A stretch of DNA of 18,570 nt from Patescibacteria group bacterium (GTDB taxonomy: Bacteria; Patescibacteriota; Minisyncoccia; UBA6257; 2-01-FULL-56-20): the NCBI GenBank assembly GCA_025054755.1, contig JANWZH010000009.1:1-18570 (forward strand), given 5' to 3'. This document shows, in pieces, positions 1 to 6,296 of the stretch. Numbering within the stretch: the stretch's first letter is position 1; every line of letters starts with the position of its first letter. The notes beneath the pieces are model-generated. The model worked only from the letters and a program-made list of their open reading frames with translations. It did no database searches and had not been told where the DNA came from. The translations under genes were made by a program, and so were the position numbers.

Positions 1-1
1 T

Positions 2-667
2 AAAAATTAAACTATTTGCTAAAATAAATTGTTTATTTAAACCAAAAACGGCATAATGAATTATTGTTTCGAACCCTAAAGAAATAAATAAAATTAAAAT
101 CGCAGTTTGTAAATAAAAATTCATTGGCAAAAAACACAATACTAAAATTAATTGCCAAATTAAAAACGCCATAATACCTAAACCAATTTTAAAATTTAAA
201 TAATTAAAATTATTTAAATTTGTTTCAAAAAAAATCTTATTTTTAAAAAACAAAATAAAAATTATAGATAATAAAAAACTAAAAATAATGGTCGACCAAT
301 TAAATTCCGAACCAAATTTTTCAAAGAATTTTAAAATTAAAATAAAAAAATATAATAAACCTAAAATTTGATAAGCTAAATCTCGACGAATAATAATTAA
401 ATCTTTAATACCAAAAATTAAAAATATTAAAATTGTTAAAAATAAAAAATTTAATAAAGAAATTTCTATTATTTTAGATATAAAAATAAAAATTAAAAAT
501 TGAAATAATAAATGAGCTGGCCTAAAAATTGGAATAAAATAAAATAATAAAATCACACAAAAAAATATCCAAAAGGGTAAAAAAAACCAAATTAAACCTA
601 AAAATAATGATTTAAATATTAAAGACCAATGAATTTTCTCTAAAATTAATTTTAACTTTACTTCCAT
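2..667 (-). CDS. Polytopic membrane protein, partial (3' end beyond the left edge)
   Basis: An open frame runs leftward from ATG at 667 to the window edge with no stop (222 codons visible). After a short basic N-terminus (MEVKLKLILEKIHW) the protein is almost entirely hydrophobic Leu/Ile/Phe segments separated by short charged turns such as KDLIIIRRD and FFKNKIFFETN, suggesting about six or more membrane helices in the visible part. The start is chosen because GGAG lies 9 nt upstream of ATG, the only clear Shine-Dalgarno I find at normal spacing in this window. The start lies inside clpB, overlapping its 3' end by 56 nt in another frame, so translation is probably coupled to clpB. I do not recognise the family; the frame, the SD and the membrane composition make a real gene likely. 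Confidence 0.7.
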   Translation of the reverse strand, partial: MEVKLKLILEKIHWSLIFKSLFLGLIWFFLPFWIFFCVILLFYFIPIFRPAHLLFQFLIFIFISKIIEISLLNFLFLTILIFLIFGIKDLIIIRRDLAYQILGLLYFFILILKFFEKFGSEFNWSTIIFSFLLSIIFILFFKNKIFFETNLNNFNYLNFKIGLGIMAFLIWQLILVLCFLPMNFYLQTAILILFISLGFETIIHYAVFGLNKQFILANSLIF

Positions 668-3263
668 CTTTTAATTCTCCACGAATAATTTTATCGGCCA
701 ATTGATCTAGAATTACTTTTTGCATTAATCTTTTAAGTGGTCTAGCCCCAAATTCTTGATCAAATCCTTCACGAACTAAATATTTTTTAGCTTGAGCATC
801 TAAAATTAAAGTAATATTTTTATCTTTTAATCTTTGCTGAATTTGCTCTAATTGTAAATCAACAATTTTTTCTATATCTTGCTCGGTTAGCGGTCTAAAA
901 ACAATAATTTCATCAATTCTATTTAAAAATTCTGGTTTAAAACTTCGCTTTAAAGCTTCCATTACTTTAGATTTATATTCACTTTCTTCTTTTTTAATTT
1001 TTTGTTGATTATCTTCAGTTTCAAAACCAAAATTATGTTTAGCTTTAAGATAGTGGCTACCAATATTAGAAGTCATTATAATAATTGTATTTCTAAAATT
1101 AACAGTCTTACCTTTGCCATCAGTTAATCTTCCGGCATCTAAAATTTGAAGCAAAATATTAAAAACTTCAGGATGAGCTTTTTCAATCTCATCAAACAAA
1201 ATTAAACTATATGGTCTATGTCTTATAGTTTCTGTAAGATGGCCACCTTCTTCATAACCAACATATCCCGGAGGAGAACCAATTAATTTAGCTACAGCAT
1301 GTCGTTCCATAAATTCAGACATATCAAGCCTAATTAAAGCTTTTTCGTCATTAAACATAAATTCGGCCAATGCTCTAGCTAGCTCGGTTTTCCCAACGCC
1401 AGTTGGCCCCAAAAACATAAAAGAACCAAGAGGTCTATTTGGATCAGATAATCCAGCTCTTGCTCTACGCAAAGCATTTGCCACAGCTTTAATTGCTTCA
1501 TCTTGCCCAATAACTCTTTTTTGCAATTCCTCCTCAATTCTTTGAAATTTTTCAGCTTCTGATTCTAATAAACGATAAATTGGTATTCCAGTCCAAGACG
1601 AAATAACACGAGCAATGTCTTCTTTATCTACTGCATCTTTTAAGAAAAATTCTTCATTATTTTTTGATTTTTTATTTTTCTTTAATACTGCAAAATTTCT
1701 TTTTTCAAATAATTCATAATTTTTTTGAGCCTGAGGAAGTTCGCCATAAATAATTTGAGCAACTCTTTCCAAATTACCTTCTCTTTCAGCTACTTCTACC
1801 TCTCTTTTTAAGTTCTCAACTTTTTGTTTTAATTGATGTAATGTTTCAAATTTAATTTTTTCAGCTTCCCATTTAGCTGAAAGTTCATCATTTTCTTTTT
1901 TAAGTTTTTTTAATATTTGATCTATTTCTTTTAATCTCTTTTCGTTTTTTTCTTTAGATTCATTTAATAAAGCTTGACGCTCTACTTCTAATTTAGTTAT
2001 TTCTTTTCTTAAATTATCAATTTCTTGAGGTAAACTTTCTGTTTCAAGTCTACGAGCCGCTGCTGCTTCATCAATTAAATCAACTGCTTTATCTGGCAAA
2101 AATCTATCTGTAATATAACGAGCTGACAAATTAACTGCAGCAACAATTGCTTCATCTGATATTCTAATGCCATGATGCATTTCGTATTTTTCTTTTAATC
2201 CTCTTAAAATAGCTATAGCATCATCAATTGATGGTTCTTCAACTAAAATAGGTTGGAATCTTCTTTCTAAAGCTGCATCTTTTTCAATATATTTTTGATA
2301 TTCTCTAATAGTTGTTGCGCCAATAGCATGAAGCTCTCCTCTGGCTAAAGCTGGTTTTAATAAATTTGAAGCATCAATTGCTCCTTCTGCTGCCCCAGCG
2401 CCAACAATAGTATGAATTTCATCAATAAATAAAATTATATTTCCCTTAGAATTTTTAACTTCTCGCATAAAAGCTTTCAAACGATCTTCAAATTCTCCTC
2501 TAAATTTTGTCCCAGCAATTAAAGCTCCTAAGTCTAACATTAAAATTTGTTTATTCCTTAATGTTTCTGGAATATCGCCAGATAAAATTTTCTGAGCTAA
2601 TCCTTCAACTATTGCTGTTTTACCAACTCCCGGTTCTCCAATTAAAACTGGATTATTTTTTGTTCTTCTTGATAAAACCTGAATTAATCTTCTAATTTCT
2701 TTTTCTCTACCAATAACTGGGTCCAATTCGCCAGCTTTAGCTTTATCGGTTAAATTAATTGCATATTTTTCAAGAACTTGAAATTTTGATTCTGGTGTTT
2801 CATCAGTAATACGCATTGATCCTCTAAGTTGAGCTAAAATTCTAAAAGCAGTTTCTCTTCTAAAACCAAATTGTTGCAAAACATTTTGAGCTTGAGATGG
2901 AACATCTAATAAAGCTAAAAGCAAATGTTCACAAGAAATAAATTCATCTTTTTGTTGAGCTGCAATTTTTCCGGCTTGATCTAAAACACGCATTAATTCT
3001 TGCGATAAATAAAGTTGGCCCAAAATTCCTGTAGTTACAATTTTAGGTATTTTATCAATTTGTCTTTGAATTTCATCATGTAAAGCTTCTAAATTTACTC
3101 CACTTCTAATTAAAAGTGGTTGAACTAATGATCCGCTATCTTCAATTAAAGCCAAAAGCAAATGTAGAGGTTTTAACTCACCATGATTTTTTTGGGCTGC
3201 AATATCTTGAGCATTTTGCAAAGCTTCCTGCGCTTTAATTGTAAATTTATTAAAGTTTGGCAT
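612..3263 (-). CDS. clpB: ATP-dependent chaperone ClpB (Hsp100 disaggregase)
   Basis: ClpB threads aggregated proteins through a double AAA+ hexamer in the cytoplasm. Numbered from ATG 3263 (883 aa): Clp_N repeats ~4-145; D1 Walker A GEPGVGKT 209-216, Walker B FIDE 279-282, pore-loop aromatic F254 (KFRG), Arg fingers in LERRF; a long charged coiled-coil M domain ~403-533, which marks ClpB; D2 Walker A GPTGVGKT 619-626, Walker B LFDE with D691/E692, pore-loop Y667 (GYVG), and C-terminal FGARPLKR. A longer frame opens at TTG 3299, but that TTG is the -35 hexamer of the promoter, so ATG 3263 is preferred; the transcript is predicted to be leaderless. Oddity: between the sensor TSN and FKPEFLNR, D2 carries a ClpC-like insertion with FGF at 745-747. 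No CIRCE element is seen upstream. Confidence 0.96.
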   Translation of the reverse strand: MPNFNKFTIKAQEALQNAQDIAAQKNHGELKPLHLLLALIEDSGSLVQPLLIRSGVNLEALHDEIQRQIDKIPKIVTTGILGQLYLSQELMRVLDQAGKIAAQQKDEFISCEHLLLALLDVPSQAQNVLQQFGFRRETAFRILAQLRGSMRITDETPESKFQVLEKYAINLTDKAKAGELDPVIGREKEIRRLIQVLSRRTKNNPVLIGEPGVGKTAIVEGLAQKILSGDIPETLRNKQILMLDLGALIAGTKFRGEFEDRLKAFMREVKNSKGNIILFIDEIHTIVGAGAAEGAIDASNLLKPALARGELHAIGATTIREYQKYIEKDAALERRFQPILVEEPSIDDAIAILRGLKEKYEMHHGIRISDEAIVAAVNLSARYITDRFLPDKAVDLIDEAAAARRLETESLPQEIDNLRKEITKLEVERQALLNESKEKNEKRLKEIDQILKKLKKENDELSAKWEAEKIKFETLHQLKQKVENLKREVEVAEREGNLERVAQIIYGELPQAQKNYELFEKRNFAVLKKNKKSKNNEEFFLKDAVDKEDIARVISSWTGIPIYRLLESEAEKFQRIEEELQKRVIGQDEAIKAVANALRRARAGLSDPNRPLGSFMFLGPTGVGKTELARALAEFMFNDEKALIRLDMSEFMERHAVAKLIGSPPGYVGYEEGGHLTETIRHRPYSLILFDEIEKAHPEVFNILLQILDAGRLTDGKGKTVNFRNTIIIMTSNIGSHYLKAKHNFGFETEDNQQKIKKEESEYKSKVMEALKRSFKPEFLNRIDEIIVFRPLTEQDIEKIVDLQLEQIQQRLKDKNITLILDAQAKKYLVREGFDQEFGARPLKRLMQKVILDQLADKIIRGELKDGSKVKINFRENSLVFNI

Positions 3264-3270
3264 AGATTTT

Positions 3271-3299
3271 ATTATAGCAAAAAAAGAACCATACTTCAA
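3271..3299 (-). promoter_or_regulatory. Sigma70-type promoter of clpB, leaderless geometry
   Basis: On the minus strand, TTGAAG (3299-3294), a 17-nt spacer and a consensus TATAAT (3276-3271) with an upstream TGC making an extended -10. Only 7 nt separate the -10 from ATG 3263, so the expected transcription start falls on or next to the start codon. Confidence 0.8.
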
Positions 3300-3320
3300 A
3301 TAATGATATAAAATTTCTAA

Positions 3321-3360
3321 ATAAAATTAGAATTTATTTAATAAAATTAGAATTTATTTA
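3321..3360. repeat. Two exact tandem copies of a 20-bp AT-rich unit
   Basis: Bases 3321-3340 and 3341-3360 are identical. The second copy contains the last codons and stop (3354-3356) of the surface-protein fragment; the first lies in the short gap before the clpB promoter. It may be a simple tandem duplication; the unit includes partly self-complementary AAATT/TAGAA stretches but no GC-rich hairpin. Confidence 0.85.
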
Positions 3361-3911
3361 TTAAAATCTATTTTTATTAAAAAAATACTGGCTGATTCTT
3401 TTAAAAATTGATTAATAGATGGCGGATTAAGTCTAGGAATAATTTCTTGAATATTACCCTGGCATCCCCTACCAACCTTTGCGCACCTATTTGGACCAGG
3501 ACCACTTACAATAACACAAGCATTATTATAACATTCTAAATGAGTGCTACCGCTCGTACCACAATCTGAATCACTTTTGCATTCATTATTACAATCGCCA
3601 GGGACATTTGGATTGCATTGTTTATTTACACAATATAAAATACCATTTTGATTTTCACATTTACTAGTAAAATCACCACCTCCACAACTTTGATTTGTAC
3701 TACATCTATTAGGACCAGGACCTGAAACACTAACACACTGATTAGAAGAATTACATTCTAAATGATTTTGCGGTTGAGTTGTTGGCGGATTAGATGGAGG
3801 CGGATTAGATACTGAACTAACATTAATACTCGTTGTTGCAGTAGCTGTTCCAGAGTTATGCCATACTGTAACTTTTGCTACATAAACACCAGCAGAAGAA
3901 TAATTACACAA
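3354..3911 (-). CDS. 3' part of a frameshifted Cys-rich PKD surface protein
   Basis: This frame has no credible start of its own: its first codon is a TTG (Leu) in the middle of a PKD domain, and the frame stays open upstream to the T6 run at 3984-3989. Joined to the upstream frame it completes the PKD domain (DCNNDN...AGVYVAKVTVW). It continues with a Pro-rich linker (SNPPPSNPPTTQPQ, ~residues 35-48) and two copies of a Cys repeat of the form HLECxxxxCVxVSGPGPNRC (about 50-71 and 124-144), with a further Cys-rich segment between them. The tail (FLKESASIFLIKIDFNK) shows no LPXTG or sorting signal. It is most likely the C-terminal third of one 571-aa exported protein. Function is unknown; adhesion or surface display is a guess. 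Confidence 0.6.
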   Translation of the reverse strand: MCNYSSAGVYVAKVTVWHNSGTATATTSINVSSVSNPPPSNPPTTQPQNHLECNSSNQCVSVSGPGPNRCSTNQSCGGGDFTSKCENQNGILYCVNKQCNPNVPGDCNNECKSDSDCGTSGSTHLECYNNACVIVSGPGPNRCAKVGRGCQGNIQEIIPRLNPPSINQFLKESASIFLIKIDFNK

Positions 3912-3961
3912 ATTAGAAGCAGTATAATTATAATTCCAAACATCTCTAGTATCTAATTCAT

Positions 3962-5068
3962 TTATATTATCATTATTGCAATCAAAAAATATCTTGCTGT
4001 ACCAAAAGATGTTCCTGACAAACTAGAAATTAAAGATACATTATTTAAAGGAGCTTGTCCTCTATCAGGAGAAGCTGTTAAATTTACCGTCAAAACTTTA
4101 ATTTGTACAGAAGATGTGCCATTAAAATTATTACCAGATTGGTTAACAGAACAACTTAAAATATAATTTTGGTCTGAAATTATATTATTTACATTCTTAG
4201 AGCCAGAAGATCCTGTCCAACCAGTATTTGATCCATTAAGATATATAGTACATAAATCAGCTTGTTTTACTATATTCCCGTTTTGATCAATTAAATAAGC
4301 ATTCCAAGAAATATTTGCTGATCCTCCTTTAGTAACAGAAATTGCAGAAGAATTATTATTAGCTTTTATTTCTACAATAAAACTAAAAGATTGTTGATTT
4401 GAACAATTATTTACATTTGTTCCTCCTCCACAAGTTCCATCACATTGTATTGTTTCTCCGCTAGTACAAGCATTATTATCATCACAAGATTGATTATAAT
4501 CTGATGGTAAGGATGGTGGATTACAGGTTGTAACAGAGCAATTAGACCATGTTCCATCACTTTGACAAGTTTTTTGCCCAGTACATTGATTTGTTTGTCC
4601 GCAAGCATTTTGATTAGAAATAACAGTACAATTTGTTGATTGCCCAACATTAAATGTTTGGCCATTTTCTGTACAAGTAGTTGAAGATGGCGGAGGATTG
4701 TTTATAGGGTTACATTTACATTCTTCTCCTCCACTCATAGGACATTTTGTTAACTTACATCTAATAACAGGATTATTACATTCCTCGCAACCAGAACAAT
4801 CTGGAGATATTTCTCTATTAAAAACACAACTTGGTGTGTATCCAGATTGACATGAGCATTCGAAACTACCAGTATAACAAGAATATTCTCCTATTGCAAT
4901 GTTTCTTTTATTATTAGGATCTCTACACATATCATAACCACTAATATTAAATGAACATACTGGATAATTACAATTTAAAGCAAAAACATTATTATTTATA
5001 AAAATATTAAATATACTAAAAAATAAAAATGTTATAAAAATAAATTTATAATAATTTTTATAAAACAT
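3962..5068 (-). CDS. Exported Cys-rich PKD/Ig-like surface protein, 5' part ending at a frameshift
   Basis: The N-terminus is a signal peptide (hydrophobic ~8-28, likely cleavage after NVFA, residue 30). The mature part is Cys-rich (~31-222), with motifs such as CDDNNACTSGET and CDGTCGGGT. An Ig-like segment follows (~228-325) and then the first half of a PKD domain (TVNLTASPDRGQAPLNNVSL, from ~327). At residue 362 the frame leaves the PKD fold and ends after LIAIMII, out of character with the domain; the rest is in the -1 frame (3983 to 3354). The start ATG 5068 overlaps the upstream gene's stop by 11 nt, indicating coupling. No SD lies at normal spacing. Such multi-Cys PKD proteins are common on CPR cells, but the function is not known. 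Confidence 0.8.
   Translation of the reverse strand: MFYKNYYKFIFITFLFFSIFNIFINNNVFALNCNYPVCSFNISGYDMCRDPNNKRNIAIGEYSCYTGSFECSCQSGYTPSCVFNREISPDCSGCEECNNPVIRCKLTKCPMSGGEECKCNPINNPPPSSTTCTENGQTFNVGQSTNCTVISNQNACGQTNQCTGQKTCQSDGTWSNCSVTTCNPPSLPSDYNQSCDDNNACTSGETIQCDGTCGGGTNVNNCSNQQSFSFIVEIKANNNSSAISVTKGGSANISWNAYLIDQNGNIVKQADLCTIYLNGSNTGWTGSSGSKNVNNIISDQNYILSCSVNQSGNNFNGTSSVQIKVLTVNLTASPDRGQAPLNNVSLISSLSGTSFGTARYFLIAIMII
3983..3989 (-). other. T_TTT_TTG slippery heptamer at the frame break
   Basis: On the minus strand the 0-frame reads TAT TTT TTG ATT. A -1 slip on T TTT TTG gives ...Tyr-Phe-Leu then GAT TGC AAT (Asp-Cys-Asn), which restores the PKD domain exactly. Candidate explanations are programmed -1 frameshifting, RNA polymerase slippage on T6, a genuine mutation, or a homopolymer error in the assembly. 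No downstream stimulatory structure was identified. Confidence 0.55.
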
Positions 5069-5585
5069 AAATTTCGCAATTTACAATATTTTGACCTCCC
5101 TCAATTTCATTTTGTCTTAAATTTATTTTTAATTCAATGTCATAATATTTAAATTCTAATAAACCAAATCTTTCTGTTCTTGAGCCGTTTAAAAATTCAA
5201 AATTTAAATTTTGAAAATAAATTATAATGTCTCGATAAACATCATCTAATTTTTTGCCAATAAATTGTCCTTTTATTAAATAATTATTTTTTTCATCTTT
5301 AAAGACTAAGATATTCTGAAGATTCGGAATCATTAAAAATCCAAGTTTTGGAGGCAATTGGTTTAAATTAATTTGATTTTGGTTTTGTAAATCGTAAATA
5401 TTTACTAATTTAGAATTTCTTAAAACGATCCCTTCTTCGATTTTTAGTTGATCTTGTTTATTGTTTTGACTGTTTTCAATATTTTGATTTTGAAATGATA
5501 ATTTTTTATAAAAATTAATCGCCAAAAATACTAAAATTAACAAAATTATTAATAAAATTAAAATTTTATTTTTAAAATTGTTCAT
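5058..5585 (-). CDS. Single-pass membrane-anchored protein of unknown function
   Basis: The protein has 175 aa, with a basic N-terminus and one strongly hydrophobic helix (about residues 8-26), then an Asn/Gln/Lys-rich linker (~30-48) and a folded-looking domain with alternating beta-type strands and motifs such as LPPKLGFLMIPN and FLNGSRTERFGLLEFKYYDIEL. The topology suggests an N-terminal anchor with the domain outside the membrane. The ATG is 9 nt from a TATAAT box, and the stop overlaps the start of the Cys-rich exported protein by 11 nt, so the two form an operon and may act together at the surface. I do not recognise the family. Confidence 0.75.
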   Translation of the reverse strand: MNNFKNKILILLIILLILVFLAINFYKKLSFQNQNIENSQNNKQDQLKIEEGIVLRNSKLVNIYDLQNQNQINLNQLPPKLGFLMIPNLQNILVFKDEKNNYLIKGQFIGKKLDDVYRDIIIYFQNLNFEFLNGSRTERFGLLEFKYYDIELKINLRQNEIEGGQNIVNCEIYVL

Positions 5586-5594
5586 ATTATTAAA

Positions 5595-5603
5595 ATTATA
5601 TCA
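5595..5603 (-). promoter_or_regulatory. Extended -10 promoter for the 5585 gene
   Basis: Minus strand TGATATAAT (TGn plus consensus TATAAT, the hexamer at 5600-5595). No good -35 is seen at 17 nt, which the extended -10 may offset. Nine bases separate it from ATG 5585, so the mRNA should have essentially no leader. It faces away from the Nudix promoter in the same 90-nt gap. Confidence 0.65.
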
Positions 5604-5637
5604 TATTTTTATAAAAAAATAATAAGTTTTCCACAAT

Positions 5638-5666
5638 TTGAATAAAATATAAAAATCAATTATGAT
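5638..5666 (+). promoter_or_regulatory. Promoter of the Nudix gene, leaderless geometry
   Basis: TTGAAT (5638-5643), a 17-nt spacer, TATGAT (5661-5666), then 8 nt to ATG 5675. The predicted start site is at or 1-2 nt before the initiation codon. Confidence 0.7.
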
Positions 5667-5674
5667 ATTAAAAA

Positions 5675-6184
5675 ATGTTAAATCATCCTAAACATTTTCA
5701 AAAATATATAACTATTAAGGAAAAAACTAAACCACAAGAATATCAAAGAGTTGCTGGTTTTATTATTTTTAGAAAAACTCAAGAAGGAATAAAATACTTA
5801 TTACTTTATAAAGGAGGAACTTATTGGAATTTCCCCAAGGGGCATTTTGAAGCTGGCGAAACAGATATAGATACTGCTCTAAGAGAAACTTATGAAGAAA
5901 CTGGCTTAAAAAAATCTGATTTAAAAATTATTCCTGGTTTTAAAACTTATGAAAAATTTTCATTTCATCAAAACGAAAAAGTAATTTATAAAAATTTAGT
6001 ACTTTATTTAGCTGAAACAGAAAAACAAGAAATAAAAATAAATCCTAGAGAACATTTTGGATTTGCTTGGTTTTTGTATAACGATGCATTAAAAACCATT
6101 GGCAAAAAATATATTGGAATTAAAAGAGTTTTAAAACAAGCTAACAACTTTATTTTAAAAAACTTAATTCATTCAATTAATTGA
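5675..6184 (+). CDS. Nudix hydrolase, Ap4A-pyrophosphatase-like
   Basis: The protein has 169 aa with a complete Nudix box at residues 56-78 (G-x5-E-x7-RE-x2-EE-x-G-L; catalytic E74 and E75 in RETYEETG), which binds Mg2+ and cleaves nucleoside diphosphates linked to X. The preceding GGTYWNFPKGHFEAGE resembles asymmetric diadenosine tetraphosphate hydrolases (NUDT2/bacterial MutT-like group), so Ap4A or a related dinucleotide is a plausible substrate; this is inferred from the family. The ~25-residue N-terminal extension carries no recognised domain. It stands alone with its own promoter. The stop codon (6182-6184) lies within the -35 box of the following tRNA-His, showing how tightly the region is packed. 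Confidence 0.9.
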   Translation: MLNHPKHFQKYITIKEKTKPQEYQRVAGFIIFRKTQEGIKYLLLYKGGTYWNFPKGHFEAGETDIDTALRETYEETGLKKSDLKIIPGFKTYEKFSFHQNEKVIYKNLVLYLAETEKQEIKINPREHFGFAWFLYNDALKTIGKKYIGIKRVLKQANNFILKNLIHSIN

Positions 6185-6209
6185 AAAAATATTTAAAAAA
6201 TAATAAGAT
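6181..6209 (+). promoter_or_regulatory. Promoter of tRNA-His
   Basis: TTGAAA (6181-6186) contains the Nudix stop codon; a 17-nt spacer is followed by TAAGAT (6204-6209). The -10 ends 9 nt before the G-1 of tRNA-His, so the expected transcription start (about 6216-6217) leaves a precursor leader of only 2-3 nt. Confidence 0.6.
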
Positions 6210-6218
6210 GATTTTAAT

Positions 6219-6294
6219 GGTGGGCGTAGCTCAATTTGGTTAGAGCACCAGGTTGTGGCCCTGGAGGTTGCGGGTTCGAGTCCCGTCGCTCACC
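6219..6294 (+). tRNA. tRNA-His (GTG)
   Basis: The cloverleaf is complete: acceptor GTGGGCG/CGCTCAC with the histidine-specific extra G-1 (6219) opposite C73 (6294), D-arm GCTC/GAGC, anticodon stem CCAGG/CCTGG, loop TTGTGGC with anticodon GTG, and T-arm GCGGG TTCGAGT CCCGT. CCA is not encoded (C73 is followed by CTT). The mature 3' end lies 2 nt from the stop of the convergent pyrG, with no hairpin terminator between them. Confidence 0.95.
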
Positions 6295-6296
6295 CT

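Noticed and set aside
2507..2695. Plus-strand frame of 62 aa inside clpB
   Set aside because: It lies wholly within a strongly conserved coding region on the other strand, has no recognisable domain or promoter, and is a shadow frame.
3264..3353. CIRCE/HrcA heat-shock operator upstream of clpB
   Set aside because: No TTAGCACTC-N9-GAGTGCTAA-like inverted repeat is present; only a 20-bp tandem repeat and a plain promoter.
3354..3911. The downstream surface-protein frame as an independent gene
   Set aside because: Its apparent start is a Leu TTG in mid-domain, and the frame completes the PKD fold of the upstream frame; a single interrupted gene explains it better.
4411..4665. 84-aa minus-strand frame within the Cys-rich gene
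   Set aside because: Out-of-frame shadow of the Cys-rich protein; no start signal and no plausible domain.
5069..5100. GGAGG about 27 nt upstream of the Cys-rich gene start as a ribosome binding site
   Set aside because: It encodes part of the upstream protein (Glu-Gly-Gly-Gln) and is too far from the ATG; overlap-based coupling is simpler.
5626..5634. TTTTCCACA resembling a DnaA box in the 5585/5675 divergent gap
   Set aside because: Only one copy is present, with no cluster of boxes, no dnaA or dnaN nearby and no unwinding-element arrangement beyond general AT richness; not enough for an origin.
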